The notes: a model not told the origin generated them from the letters alone. Positions 8,215 through 17,643 are shown, counted from the first letter of the stretch. The stretch: 64,000 nucleotides of DNA from Cytophagales bacterium (GCA_013299045.1 JAAFJX010000001.1:1-64000), one strand, 5' to 3'. Translations and numbers: made by a program.

Positions 8215-10620
8215 CTACTTGACCGTAACGATGCAGTCTGTATTTCTGCCTTTATCGTCCGTACAAGAGATTTTTACTTTGCCACGTGCAGGTTTAAAAA
8301 ACACGCGTTCATTTGGCTGCGCTTTCCTCAGAAATCGGTCGTTTACAAACCAAGACACTTCGCGCACTTCGGCACTCACTTCGGCAAAAAGTGCAAGTTG
8401 GGTTTGCTCATTAAGCATAAAAAAAGTGCGTTCGGGGGCTGGTGAAATAATTTTAGGGGCTGTTCCGCTCTCCGAAACGTGCCCACAGAGTGGATTATGA
8501 ACAGGTATAGGCTTAAAGGGAATGCCGTGCTGCTCATTGTAGGCTGCCATTTCAGGAGTTAAATTTGGATAAAGTGCTTTGGTATAGTTTTGGGCAGGGA
8601 GGCATTTGTTACAATAGCTAAAATCTTGCTTATTAGAGACAAAAACGTACTTTAAATGCGTACACTTTTCGGCTGCCGAAATGCCTTGAATGAAGTAGTC
8701 CATGATGAGATTTGTGCAAAAGTCTTCTGGTATTTTACCGCTTTCTGCACATACAAGGCGCTTCTTGAGTGTGGTTGGCGGTGTTATCCATTCATTGATG
8801 GCATTGTAGTCTATGGCCGTAAATAACTTAAACAAGAGCGGCGTAGCTACACCAATACCCGTCAAATCATTGACCCCTTCTCCTGAAAAATTACCCAACC
8901 AAACCCCCACCGTATAATTCGCATTAAAGCCCAAACTCCAGGCATCGCGTCGTCCATAGGAAGTGCCTGTCTTCCAGCCAAATTGGGGCAAGTGCTCACT
9001 GTTTCGGAAATCTGACGGCATATCAGGCGTTTGGAGTGTTGTCAGAATATTGTTAGTCATAAAAGCCGCTGCGGGGGAAAGTACTTGCTTGGTTTTGGTT
9101 TGATTTTGTTGAGCCATGACATATTTTAGTGGTCTGTATTTACCGTTGTTGGCCAAGGCTGTATAGAAGCCGCACATTTCTTCAAGACTTACACCACAGC
9201 CACCCAAAGCCACCGAAAGACCCAAAAATTTTTGTTGCTGCTCCACTTTTTTAAAATTCATTTCGCAGAGCTTTTGCACCATTTTATATGCACCAAGCTG
9301 GTTTAAAGTTTTAACAGCAGGCACATTCAGCGAATAAGCCAGAGCATCTTCTACGGTTACTTCACCGTGAAACTTTCCGTCAAAATTTTCAGGCGTATAC
9401 CCGTCATAGTCCACCTGTACGTCGCTAATTTTCATTTTTGGTGTTAGTACACCTTCTTCAAAGGCCATCGCATAAAGCAGTGGTTTAAGAGCACTACCAG
9501 GCGAACGATAAGCCTGTATGCCGTCCACCTGTCCCGCATGGCGCGCATCATTGAAGTCTGGTGAACCTAAGTATGCCAAAATTTCGGCAGTTTTACTGTT
9601 CACAACCACCACTGCCGCGTTGTTGATGTTCGCAAACTTCATTTTTTGGCTATATGGCAAGGTTATCTGTTCTACCAAGTTTTGAATATTGAAATCTATG
9701 GTGGTACGTAAATTATAAGCGTCCGGAAACTCCAGGGCCAAACGGCGCGCCAAGTGCGGTATGCGTTTGGGCATAGGCTTAAAATGAGCATCAAGTGGTT
9801 CTTGCAGGGCATCTTCCACTATTTTTTTATCAAAAACACCTTCTGATTCAAATCGTTTGAGCCATTTATTGCGTTCTTGTTCTATGTAGCTATCATTTTC
9901 GCCAAAAGCGAGCGAGTTGGGCCTATTTGGAATAATTGTAAGGGCTGTAATTTGAGCCAAGCTTAGCTCACTGGGGTTTTGTTGAAAATACAAACGTGCG
10001 GCAGACTTCACCCCCTCTACGTTTCCTCCGTAGGGCACAAGGTTCAGATACATTTGCAAAATTTCACTCTTAGAATAGTGCCACTCAAGCTGCGTAGCTC
10101 TAAACATCTCACAGAGCTTGCTCCAATAAGTCCGAGGCTTAGGCTCTAGCAGACGCGCCACTTGCATCGTGATTGTGGAAGCACCCGAAGTCCGCTTGCT
10201 GGCCAAAACATTCATAACAAATGCTCTGGCTAGTGCCAAAAAATTGATGCCGTAGTGGGCATAAAAATATTTATCTTCTTTAAAGACAATCGTTTTTTGT
10301 AGAACGGGGCTTATCTCATTGAGTTCGCACTTGAGCCGCCACTTATCGTCTTGACTCAAAAAAACGTGTAGTACTTCACCTTTACGGCTCAAAATGCTTT
10401 GCGAGTAGGTCAGTTGGGTGGGTAGTGGAAAACAAATATCTAAAACCAAAAAAAGTATAAAAGCAGCAGCAAGGCTCAGAGATGCCAGCCTAACACGGTG
10501 CTGCCAAACTCTGGGTATTTTATTCCAGAATTTAGCAGCCAATGCGCGTATTTTTTGTAAGGAAAGACTGTTCTTTATTCGTTGAAAGCTAAAGCGTATT
10601 TTAGGCGAACTTTCAGCCAT
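8215..10620 (-). CDS. pbpC: Penicillin-binding protein 1C
   Basis: A bifunctional peptidoglycan polymerase of 801 aa. There is one N-terminal membrane anchor near 47-65 (LSLAAAFILFLVLDICF). A GT51 glycosyltransferase domain follows (VFKEDKYFYAHYGIN with catalytic Glu near 113, SGASTITMQVARLLEP). The transpeptidase domain shows SPGSALKP near 373 (SxxK), SLNVPAVK (SxN) and KTGTSYGRRDAW near 548 (KTG). The 'KTGTSYGRRDAWSLGFN' form and the C-terminal BiPBP_C-like Ig-type domain, ending in a TVK tail, indicate the PBP1C class rather than PBP1A. Its start overlaps the carA stop by 8 bases, so the two are probably cotranscribed. Confidence 0.93.
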   Translation of the reverse strand: MAESSPKIRFSFQRIKNSLSLQKIRALAAKFWNKIPRVWQHRVRLASLSLAAAFILFLVLDICFPLPTQLTYSQSILSRKGEVLHVFLSQDDKWRLKCELNEISPVLQKTIVFKEDKYFYAHYGINFLALARAFVMNVLASKRTSGASTITMQVARLLEPKPRTYWSKLCEMFRATQLEWHYSKSEILQMYLNLVPYGGNVEGVKSAARLYFQQNPSELSLAQITALTIIPNRPNSLAFGENDSYIEQERNKWLKRFESEGVFDKKIVEDALQEPLDAHFKPMPKRIPHLARRLALEFPDAYNLRTTIDFNIQNLVEQITLPYSQKMKFANINNAAVVVVNSKTAEILAYLGSPDFNDARHAGQVDGIQAYRSPGSALKPLLYAMAFEEGVLTPKMKISDVQVDYDGYTPENFDGKFHGEVTVEDALAYSLNVPAVKTLNQLGAYKMVQKLCEMNFKKVEQQQKFLGLSVALGGCGVSLEEMCGFYTALANNGKYRPLKYVMAQQNQTKTKQVLSPAAAFMTNNILTTLQTPDMPSDFRNSEHLPQFGWKTGTSYGRRDAWSLGFNANYTVGVWLGNFSGEGVNDLTGIGVATPLLFKLFTAIDYNAINEWITPPTTLKKRLVCAESGKIPEDFCTNLIMDYFIQGISAAEKCTHLKYVFVSNKQDFSYCNKCLPAQNYTKALYPNLTPEMAAYNEQHGIPFKPIPVHNPLCGHVSESGTAPKIISPAPERTFFMLNEQTQLALFAEVSAEVREVSWFVNDRFLRKAQPNERVFFKPARGKVKISCTDDKGRNTDCIVTVK

Positions 10621-11719
10621 GATTTTTAATCAGTTGAACGAAATCGTCAAAAAGATAGCGTGAGTCGTGTGGGCCAGGCGAAGATTCAGGGTGATACTGT
10701 ACCGAAAAGGCAGATTTACCCTCAAGACGAATGCCAGCCACCGTGTGGTCGTTGAGGTTTACGTGGGTTATCTTAACTGAATCAGACCTCTCTATGTCTT
10801 CGCGAACAACTGCAAAACCATGATTCTGAGAAGTTACTTCGCAGCGGTTTTGTTCTATATTCTTAACAGGGTGGTTTAGCCCGCGGTGCCCATGGTGCAT
10901 TTTATAGGTTCTTATGCCAGCGGCTAGCGCTAGAATTTGATGCCCCAGGCAAATACCAAAAATAGGTTCATTGTTTTGAATAATTTGCTGCACTACCGAC
11001 ACTGCCGAAGTCATCACGGAGGGGTCTCCAGGCCCATTAGAAATAAAATAACCGTGCGGCTGCCAACTTTTAAGGTCTTGATAACTGCTCCAAGACGGAA
11101 ACACACGCAAGTAGCACCCGCGTTCGGCCAAATTAGCCAAAATGCTCTGCTTAACTCCCAAGTCTAGAACGGCCACACGAATAGGCGCATCTGGTTTACC
11201 TATATCATAGGTTTTAGAGGTCGTTACTTTTGAAGAAAGCTCTAAACCTTCCATGCTGGGAACTGCATTTAATTTTTCTCTCAAAAAGTCTAAATCTGTG
11301 CTTTCAGATGAGATAACGGCATTCATAGCGCCTGTGCGGCTGATGTGGCGTACCAAAGCGCGGGTGTCCACGTTAGAAATGCCTATGATGCCTGACTTTG
11401 TTAGAAAATTGAGCAGGGAGTCTTGTGCTGTTTTTCTTGAGTAAATGTCCGAAAAATTACGAACAACAAGCCCTCTAATTTTGGGGTTAAATGATTCTTT
11501 TTCAGCGTCTAACGCACCATAGTTGCCAATATGGCTGGTGGTATTAACTACAATTTGACCATAATAAGAGGGGTCTGTATAAATTTCTTGGTAGCCTGTC
11601 ATGCCTGTATTGAAGCATATTTCGCCACCTGTAGTGCCTTCCTGGCCTATGCTGAAGCCGCGCATAAGCGTACCGTCTGCCAGCAGAATAGCAGCCTGAG
11701 TTTGTTTGTTATAAGCCAT
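10613..11719 (-). CDS. carA: Carbamoyl-phosphate synthase small subunit
   Basis: The glutaminase subunit of carbamoyl-phosphate synthase (368 aa), which supplies ammonia for arginine and pyrimidine synthesis. The N-terminal CPSase_sm domain has LADGTLMRGFSIGQEGTTGGEICFNTGMTGYQEI split across residues 13-46, and the class I amidotransferase domain has GPGDPS, FGICLGHQ (nucleophile Cys near 256), NHGFAV and the His-x-Glu pair in VQYHPESSPGPHDSRYLF. The large subunit carB is not adjacent. The ATG at 11719 fits the usual family start. Confidence 0.97.
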   Translation of the reverse strand: MAYNKQTQAAILLADGTLMRGFSIGQEGTTGGEICFNTGMTGYQEIYTDPSYYGQIVVNTTSHIGNYGALDAEKESFNPKIRGLVVRNFSDIYSRKTAQDSLLNFLTKSGIIGISNVDTRALVRHISRTGAMNAVISSESTDLDFLREKLNAVPSMEGLELSSKVTTSKTYDIGKPDAPIRVAVLDLGVKQSILANLAERGCYLRVFPSWSSYQDLKSWQPHGYFISNGPGDPSVMTSAVSVVQQIIQNNEPIFGICLGHQILALAAGIRTYKMHHGHRGLNHPVKNIEQNRCEVTSQNHGFAVVREDIERSDSVKITHVNLNDHTVAGIRLEGKSAFSVQYHPESSPGPHDSRYLFDDFVQLIKNHG

Positions 11720-11943
11720 TGGTTTTCAATTTTATAGCTTTGCCGCTATTGACTAAGCCTAAATTGAACGCAAACCTACACACAAAAAGACTTCTTTGCA
11801 ACGAGTTTTTGTAATTCTTTTTATAGACTGTATTTCGCAGTGATGTTAGACGAGTCAAAACGCTTTAAGCGAGCAAGTATTCAGCCTTCCCTGAAAAAGT
11901 ACTTGCAACAGATGTAAGCTAAATTTAAGGAGGATAGTTTACC

Positions 11944-12045
11944 TAGTTGTCCCTTAAAAAATACATAAGGTATTTATTACCAGTAAATTAAACGAGAATT
12001 TCATCTTTAAAACCTTCGTTTTTACTTTTATCTTACCAATATCTT
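11944..12045 (+). repeat. Dispersed TAGTC repeat, left-end copy
   Basis: Begins TAGTTGTCCCTTAAAA and aligns for about 95 bases with copies starting at 15602 and 32402 (shared later blocks include GTAAATTAAAC and TTTCATCTTTAAAA). The copy breaks off before copy A of the Rpn-type gene. The rest of 11720-12197 holds no supported gene. Confidence 0.65.
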
Positions 12046-12197
12046 TGCAACGCCTTTTTATATCCTCCGTCTTCGTTTCATTACTGACTGATGCTGTCGT
12101 AGTGGTTTTCTTGCATGGCTTTGGCTTTGGCTATGGGTTCGGTCATGAACGCGATAGAGCAACGAGCCTTCGTATTCTACGCTATTGTGGCGCTGAT

Positions 12198-13205
12198 TTA
12201 CTTTTTTTCGTTCAGTTTACGCAAAAGCTCCTCTATGAGTTTGTCTTTTTCAGTAAGCGCTTGCTTTTGTTCATTGAGCGCTTGGTCTTTTTCAGTAAGC
12301 GCTTGCTTTTGTTCACTAAGCGCTTGCTTTTGTTCATTGAGCGCTTGCTCTTTTTCACTAAGTGCTTGGTCTTTTTTACTAAGTTCTTTGGTCTTATCTG
12401 CCAATTCTTTGAGCAACTTCCTTTCTTTTTGCCCAAACAAAGCATTTACAGTACGCCAGGCCTCTTGCTCGTCTTCTATCCGCTTGCGCTCTTCAGGTTC
12501 TGTGCCCACATAATGCAAAATATTCGTTATTTCCCTCATCTCTTCCAAATCAGGGCTGTGGATATACTTTTTTGTAATTTCCTTATCGTCCGTAAAATTG
12601 CTCTGCTCAAAAATACTCAACAGTTTATCCAAACGGGTTTGGTAGCGGTTCGTAACACGCTTAGCCTGAACCACAAAGCAATCATGCGTCAGTTTCTCTA
12701 TGAACTCGCTCTTTTGGGTGATGGTGGTCTTGTTGATAAGGTCGGTGTATTGGCGCTCTACTCTGACGCAGGCTGTTTCTATTTCTGGCAGTTTGAAGCC
12801 CAAAATATAAATCGTAGTGATGGGTAAAACGGCTGATTCGTCATTGATTTTGTCTTCTTTTTTGTACTGCTCGGCCAAATAATTCCTAAAACGCATCAAA
12901 TCAATTTGATTCTGTGCCTTTTGTATTTCTATGAGTACTTTTTTATACTGCCCAGTTTCGGTTCTGATGGTGGCGATAAAATCTAAGCGGTAAACCCAGA
13001 TGGAAAAACGCTCACGCATACGTTCTTCAACTGCTTTTGTGCCTTCTGGTGTATCTAGTTCGCCCTTGTAGGTGTATTCTTGCGGTTTTATTTCTAGTGT
13101 TTCTATGTGCTGGTCTAGAAGTGTGCCAATAAAAAACTTAGCCACGCGCTCATTTTCCATCAAGCGTTTAAACACTACATCGTAAATCGGGTTCGCAATA
13201 ATCAT
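12198..13205 (-). CDS. Rpn-type PDDEXK_2 nuclease, copy A (8 heptads)
   Basis: A 335-aa member of the Rpn/PDDEXK_2 family (recombination-promoting nuclease, putative transposase; PF12784/TIGR01784). It opens MIIANPIYDVVFKRLMENE, the family's 'D..FK.lf' entry. The catalytic core shows RLDFIATI (Asp) and, after a short hairpin, VLIEIQKAQ (E-x-Q variant of the PD-(D/E)xK site). The C-terminus is a coiled coil of exact 7-residue units of the type KDQALNE/QKQALSE; this copy has 8, then EKK. It is nearly identical to two genes 41 and 43 kb away (53031 and 55693). The shared unit spans about 12195-13316, so homology ends just past the stop and 110 bases before the start. Unlike the other copies, no Rhs or toxin sequence follows it. 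Confidence 0.9.
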   Translation of the reverse strand: MIIANPIYDVVFKRLMENERVAKFFIGTLLDQHIETLEIKPQEYTYKGELDTPEGTKAVEERMRERFSIWVYRLDFIATIRTETGQYKKVLIEIQKAQNQIDLMRFRNYLAEQYKKEDKINDESAVLPITTIYILGFKLPEIETACVRVERQYTDLINKTTITQKSEFIEKLTHDCFVVQAKRVTNRYQTRLDKLLSIFEQSNFTDDKEITKKYIHSPDLEEMREITNILHYVGTEPEERKRIEDEQEAWRTVNALFGQKERKLLKELADKTKELSKKDQALSEKEQALNEQKQALSEQKQALTEKDQALNEQKQALTEKDKLIEELLRKLNEKK

Positions 13206-13227
13206 AGCTCTTGTTTCTTTTCAAAGA

Positions 13228-13235
13228 CAAAGATA
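13228..13235 (-). promoter_or_regulatory. -7 box of Rpn copy A
   Basis: TATCTTTG on the minus strand, matching TAnnTTTG, 23 bases before the ATG. The same box sits at the same distance in the other two copies. No TTG at the expected -33 spacing was seen. Confidence 0.4.
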
Positions 13236-13389
13236 CAACTTTTTGTCGCTTGGGGTGGTCAGGAAATGAAGAAATATTTTGGAGGGTTACTAGTTTTTGG
13301 TCTTGCAGGATTTCTATGCAGAAAACGAGGCTATCCTCACCCTTGTTCGTGTCCTATACAAACAGTCCCCTGCTATCGTTTGTGTAACA

Positions 13390-13677
13390 GAAACAAACAT
13401 ACCATAGAACTTATCACCAATCAAGGGTTTTTGACAGCAAACACCATTAGTGAACTGTATAAAAACAGATGGAGATTAATCACTGAAACTGGTCAAAATG
13501 TGGTCATCATACAAACATGAAAAGCCCTCATCATCAACTTGTCCTGAAAGCCTTAAAAGCGATGGCCAAGCACAAGTGGTATTCATTAGACTGAACATCA
13601 TTGTAAAGATAAACTTGCAAACAATCAATCCTAGTGCAATATTTTAACAAACTAAAAAACGTTTAAGACGGCATTGA
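13390..13677 (+). pseudogene. IS4-type transposase remnant and IS end
   Basis: Translation in the frame of 13392-13518 gives NRNKHTIELITN, then TISELYKNRWRLI, matching the conserved IS4-family segment that normally continues to '..ElfFK.iKQ'. The expected acidic and FFK residues are missing, and the frame continues into a degenerate 'SENAV.iQIW'-like stretch, stops, and a frame-shifted LKALKAMAKHKWY. The segment ends with TTTAAGACGGCATTGA (13662-13677), the same end found at 28350 and 32880. This is a decayed 3' part of an IS. The rest of the gap 13206-13856 shows nothing else apart from the Rpn unit's leader. Confidence 0.7.
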
Positions 13678-13856
13678 TTGTTCATTAAACATAGATTTGT
13701 ATATTTGCAAAATTAATGCCCCAAACTAGCTAAGATGGAAGACTGTCCAGAATGTAAATCGCATTAAATTTTGCAAAGAGGGTGTAGTTAAAAGGAAGCA
13801 ATGATTTAAGTATAAAGAATATTGTTTTCATACTTTTTATACTAATACCGAGTTTT

Positions 13857-13890
13857 TTGTTAAAAAATGAGGTGTTTTTAGCTAATTTTG
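13857..13890 (+). promoter_or_regulatory. Promoter of lipoprotein gene
   Basis: TTG at 13857-13859, a 23-base spacer and TAATTTTG at 13883-13890 fit the Bacteroidota consensus. Confidence 0.45.
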
Positions 13891-13951
13891 CCTACCTTTT
13901 GCTCGTTGCTACGTGAAACACACTAAATATACCCAATATCACGCATTTGCT

Positions 13952-14539
13952 ATGCTACCCATCTTTCATCTTTTACGCTCCCATGATATAAACTTAAACT
14001 GGCTCCTGCTTACTGTCTTTTTGCCTCTAATGCTGCTTTATGGCTGTATTCCAGAGCCAAATTATCCCGATGCACCTGCCATTAAGTTTGAAACCCTTGT
14101 TAGAAAGCCATCCAGCACGAATAGCCGCCTGGACAGCGTCTATATTACTCTATCTTTTAAAGACGGCGATGGCGATTTGGGTTTAGCTACCCGCGATTCT
14201 TTTCCGCCCTACCAGCGTTTGCTAGACGAAAGGACTCCTAACCAATTTTATAACAACTACTTTATCAATATACAACGTCTGAAGAATGGTGCTTTTTTGC
14301 CGATTGACTTTGGCGACCCTTTTATTACCCTCAACGGCCGTTTTCCGCTTCTCAACACACTCAATAAACCGACCGCGCTAGAAGGTATCTTGCGTTACGA
14401 ATTTGCACTAATTTATGGAGCATTTGGCTCACCTATTAAAAAAGGCGATACGGTGCGTTTTCAGCTCCAAATAGCAGATAGGAAACTGAATGTAAGTAAT
14501 GTTGTGCTAACAGATACAACGATTGTGGGTCAGAATTAA
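13952..14539 (+). CDS. Hypothetical lipoprotein
   Basis: A secreted protein of 195 aa whose N-terminal hydrophobic stretch LLLTVFLPLMLLYGC ends in a lipobox Cys, so it is predicted to be lipid-anchored. After the Cys comes EPNYPDAPAIKFE, a common opening of Bacteroidota lipoproteins, then a repeated-strand body with DGDGDLG, which may bind calcium, and a C-terminal beta-rich segment (GDTVRFQLQIADRKLNVSN). It resembles uncharacterised Bacteroidota lipoproteins that occur as single genes. A GTG at 13913 in the same frame would add 13 residues. No function is assigned. Confidence 0.75.
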   Translation: MLPIFHLLRSHDINLNWLLLTVFLPLMLLYGCIPEPNYPDAPAIKFETLVRKPSSTNSRLDSVYITLSFKDGDGDLGLATRDSFPPYQRLLDERTPNQFYNNYFINIQRLKNGAFLPIDFGDPFITLNGRFPLLNTLNKPTALEGILRYEFALIYGAFGSPIKKGDTVRFQLQIADRKLNVSNVVLTDTTIVGQN

Positions 14540-14557
14540 TTATTCTAGTTATATTTG
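14524..14557 (+). promoter_or_regulatory. Promoter of GT2 gene
   Basis: TTG at 14524-14526, 23 bases, and TATATTTG at 14550-14557. It starts inside the 3' end of the lipoprotein gene and lies 39 bases before the glycosyltransferase start. Confidence 0.5.
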
Positions 14558-14595
14558 CAAGATTTTATTTAGGTTCAGTAGGGCAGAAGATAGGT

Positions 14596-15537
14596 GTGGA
14601 GCAGTTGGCTGTAAAAAAATTGTCTTTGGTAATACCATGCTACAATAATGCTAAAAACATTGCGGATTTGGCAGCGGACGTGTTGCGGTTTTATGAGCGC
14701 ATCAAAGTTGAGTTTGCTTTTGAGCTGATTGTTGTTGATGATTTTTCTTCGGATAATAGCTTTGAACTTCTCAAAGATTGGCATACGCAAGCGCCTTTTC
14801 CACTCCGCATTATTCGGCTTATCTTCAACGAAGGCGCACACACTGCTGCTTATGTAGGAATGAAGCACGCGGAAGGAGATTTGGTGGCTTTTATGGCTGC
14901 TGACCTACAAATGACCACGGATACACTCTACGCCATGCTAGAAGAATGGAAAAAAGGCCACAAACTAGTGCTGGCAAGCCGCAGCAATAGACAAGATTCG
15001 TTCAAGAATAAGCTACTTGCCAACACCTTTCATTGGCTAGTGAGAACGTTCTTATTTAAAAACGCCCCTAAGCAAGGCTTTGATACTGTGCTTTTTGAGC
15101 GGCAAATAGCTCAGCCCTTAGAAGGTATTAAACCACAACTCACTCACTTGCTTTACGAATTTTTGTATGTCTGTCCTGAATTTGGTGAAGTATCATACAC
15201 TCGTCTCAAAAGGCGCAAGGGAAAATCTCAGTGGAACTTTGCCAAAAAGATGACCTTGTTTGTCAATACTTTTGTTCGTTTCGGTAAAATTTCTATTCCA
15301 AGAATAAAACAGTTCTGGCTGATTTGTACTGCCATTCTCTTTGTTTTTTCATTTATTTTTGTTCGTATCTGGGAAGGCTCTCTTTTTAGTTTCATTTTCG
15401 GTATTTATCTGAATATAAGCACTTTGATTTGTTTTCTGTCAATTATTCCTGTCTTCCGATACGATGCCTACTACCACCATGAATTTAATAGACGCTCCTT
15501 TTTTCTTATTGAAGACAAAATTGGTTTTAATGGATAA
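14596..15537 (+). CDS. Family 2 glycosyltransferase, membrane-anchored
   Basis: A 313-aa GT-A fold enzyme of the dolichyl-phosphate mannosyltransferase/undecaprenyl-phosphate glycosyltransferase type. It shows LSLVIPCYNN at the N-terminus, FELIVVDDFSSDNS (nucleotide-binding Asp pair), FNEGAHTAAYVGMKHAEGD, and MAADLQM in place of the DxD-type metal site. Two membrane helices follow at about 238-290. This layout usually transfers a sugar from a nucleotide donor onto a polyprenyl phosphate. The start is GTG at 14596; no ATG precedes the conserved domain. The neighbours give no pathway. Confidence 0.88.
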   Translation: MEQLAVKKLSLVIPCYNNAKNIADLAADVLRFYERIKVEFAFELIVVDDFSSDNSFELLKDWHTQAPFPLRIIRLIFNEGAHTAAYVGMKHAEGDLVAFMAADLQMTTDTLYAMLEEWKKGHKLVLASRSNRQDSFKNKLLANTFHWLVRTFLFKNAPKQGFDTVLFERQIAQPLEGIKPQLTHLLYEFLYVCPEFGEVSYTRLKRRKGKSQWNFAKKMTLFVNTFVRFGKISIPRIKQFWLICTAILFVFSFIFVRIWEGSLFSFIFGIYLNISTLICFLSIIPVFRYDAYYHHEFNRRSFFLIEDKIGFNG

Positions 15538-15686
15538 GTATTTTTAATCTAGGCATTCATTTATAAGCTGTTGTATTTTTAGTTAGGCCGTCCTGAATGT
15601 ATAGTCGTCCCTTAAAATATAACTAAGGTGCTTGTTATCAATAAATTAAGCAGGCATTTCATCTTTGAAATATCTCAGTTTTTAAC

Positions 15687-17269
15687 CCCTAACCCCGAAA
15701 TAAATTTACGGAACAGATAATTTGAGTTGGACTAGCATGGTTTGGATTCTTTTGATGATAGGTTCTGTGTACCAAATTTCATTTATGCGTACCTTTTTGA
15801 TTTCTACTAAGAGCTTGATAAAATCAGTAACAGCATATTTTTTGAGCAATTTGTTTTCTTTCAATAGCTTATAAATGATATAATACCATTGTAAGGCAAT
15901 GTGATTGATGAACATATAGCCCTCAAGAGCATCTTCGTCTTGCATATATGTTCGGTCGGCTTTGAGGATGTTTTTATAACCATCAAACATTACTTCTACC
16001 TCGTTGCGACTTTTATAGCTGGTAAAAATATCTTCGGCTTCGGGTTCTTCCATGTTGGTTATCATGGCTATGGTGCCAAACTGATTGAATTTGAGTGCAA
16101 ATCCTTCTTTTGTGAAGGTTTCTGGCAAGGTTTCTATTCTATCCAAATAATCTTTTTTTTCATTCACTTTTAATTTTTCGTCTAAAAACAAGAAAATAGT
16201 GCCTTTGTTGAACCTATATTTGACATGCCATATATATCTATCCTCGAATTTGAAATAACTCATCTCTTGTTGAACGATTTTTGTGTAGTCAATGGCTTTA
16301 TTGTCTCTTCGTAGTGGAACAATCATTTTTAGGTTAGATTCAGTAATTTTTTTGAAATTTTCTTCTGAATAAAAGCCTTTATCGGCTATGATTATGGCAT
16401 CTTTGATACCACTTTCTTGCAAACACAGTTGAAAACCTGACACATCTTTGATATTGCCACTGTATATTTTGTAAAACGCAGGTTGTTGAAGTGTGGCTGA
16501 ATAAATGTAAAGCAAATTGAACTGTTTCTCAAATACCATGTCGCTATTATAGCCCTCTTTGGAATATCTCATTTGATTGGAAGCACTAAATATGTTGGTC
16601 ATATCTACCAAAATATGCTCATTGGGCTTGATAAAACTTTTCAAATAGGCTGTAATGGCATCTCTATTTTTTCCAATCGTTTTCAGGGCTTGGCTAAAGT
16701 CTTTGTCTGAATATTTTTTAGTATCACCAACGCTCAAATACGATTTGGCAACGTGCAAATCCATTCTACTCAGCGGACTTTGATGGGCTATTCGGCAATA
16801 AGCCATATAAATAATCAACTCAACATGGTTTGGGAAAAACTCGCTTAATTTCAACTTGATAGTCTGATTGTATTGATTAAGAAATGTTGTAAACCCAAAT
16901 TCTCTAACCGAAATAGTGTTTGGGTCAATAATTTGCGACTTGGCAACTTTATCTTTGAGTTCTTTTTTGCCAGAAGGCACAAAACCGATGCCCTCTTTGA
17001 TAGTTCCCAAAAGGCATCCTGTTTTCTTTTTAGTCTTTTTGAGAATAGGGTCGTAAAACGAACTCACTTCATAGAGATAATACTTATTGTTGATGAATCT
17101 AAGTTCGGTAGCAGGTTTACGATGCTCAATAGCCCAAGCTGGGTAGATGTGATTTGAAGACATATTTAATACGTATTTACGGAACGCAAATAAAAACGAA
17201 AAAACCGACTATACAAAGCATATAATCGGTTTTTAGCATAAATTCCGTAAAATATTTTCGGGGTTAGGG
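15687..17269 (-). mobile_element. Complete IS1634-like insertion sequence
   Basis: A 1583-bp element with 27-bp terminal inverted repeats at 15687-15713 and 17243-17269 that differ at 3 positions (both begin CCCTAACCCCGAAA when read inward). It is flanked by a 6-bp direct duplication TTTAAC at 15681-15686 and 17270-17275. One intact transposase fills it. Clean ends and an intact target duplication imply a recent insertion. Confidence 0.92.
15706..17163 (-). CDS. IS1634-like DDE transposase
   Basis: A 485-aa transposase of the IS4 superfamily, IS1634/IS1549-like. Candidate DDE residues are Asp in HILVDMTNIF, Asp in IIIADKGFYSEENF, and Glu in the 'YKSRNEVEVMFDGYK' helix, which is the family's Y-(2)-R-(3)-E-(6)-K signature. 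No frameshift or stop interrupts the gene, and its stop codon lies inside the left terminal repeat. The gene is therefore probably functional. Confidence 0.93.
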   Translation of the reverse strand: MSSNHIYPAWAIEHRKPATELRFINNKYYLYEVSSFYDPILKKTKKKTGCLLGTIKEGIGFVPSGKKELKDKVAKSQIIDPNTISVREFGFTTFLNQYNQTIKLKLSEFFPNHVELIIYMAYCRIAHQSPLSRMDLHVAKSYLSVGDTKKYSDKDFSQALKTIGKNRDAITAYLKSFIKPNEHILVDMTNIFSASNQMRYSKEGYNSDMVFEKQFNLLYIYSATLQQPAFYKIYSGNIKDVSGFQLCLQESGIKDAIIIADKGFYSEENFKKITESNLKMIVPLRRDNKAIDYTKIVQQEMSYFKFEDRYIWHVKYRFNKGTIFLFLDEKLKVNEKKDYLDRIETLPETFTKEGFALKFNQFGTIAMITNMEEPEAEDIFTSYKSRNEVEVMFDGYKNILKADRTYMQDEDALEGYMFINHIALQWYYIIYKLLKENKLLKKYAVTDFIKLLVEIKKVRINEIWYTEPIIKRIQTMLVQLKLSVP

Positions 17270-17643
17270 TTTAACCTATTTTGTCAAAAAAGCGGTAAAA
17301 TCTCAAGTTCTTCTCGCAGCCCGTTATGCCTCGCATCAGACAAAAGCGAATGGCTCAAAGGTCAGAGGGTGAATCAAAGAAAAAGCCATTCGCCGCTGGT
17401 TTAGATGAAAAAAGATTGTTGTTTCATCTAAATTGGCCTTTTGCGAGGCTTGATTTTTTTGCTATGCCCTGCGGTCGGAACTTTCAGCTCGCGCTGCAGT
17501 GCTGCATCAAGGCAAAAAGTAGAGAGAAAAAGCCACCCCAAAATCCTGAGGGTGTTCCTAAAGCCGATAAATCATATCAATCAATTGATGCGCTTGTTCT
17601 TATCCAGACTTTTTAAGGAAAGACTAGACTAGCACACCAAACT

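Larger units (their letters stand above)
15602..17626. repeat. Dispersed element split by an IS insertion
   Basis: The left end TAGTCGTCCCTTAAAA (15602-15617) and the right end TTTTAAGGAAAGACTA (17611-17626) are imperfect inverted repeats. Without the inserted IS the element is about 436 bp. The left 100 bp match the copies at 11944 and 32402; the right 140 bp match 52502-52645 in inverted orientation. The interior (17326-17616) reads as a degenerate protein with QLALQCCIKAKSREKKPP, also readable in the 52.5 kb copy, probably a transposase remnant. A GCCGTCCTGAA block lies just outside the left end. Confidence 0.65.

Noticed and set aside
11729-11737. TAGCTTTG box pointing rightwards beside carA
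   Set aside because: It faces away from carA and no plus-strand gene follows; probably chance.
12045-12197. Rhs-core or toxin fragment after Rpn copy A
   Set aside because: I compared this stretch with 53997-54200 and 56722-56900 and found no shared sequence beyond a few bases after the stop.
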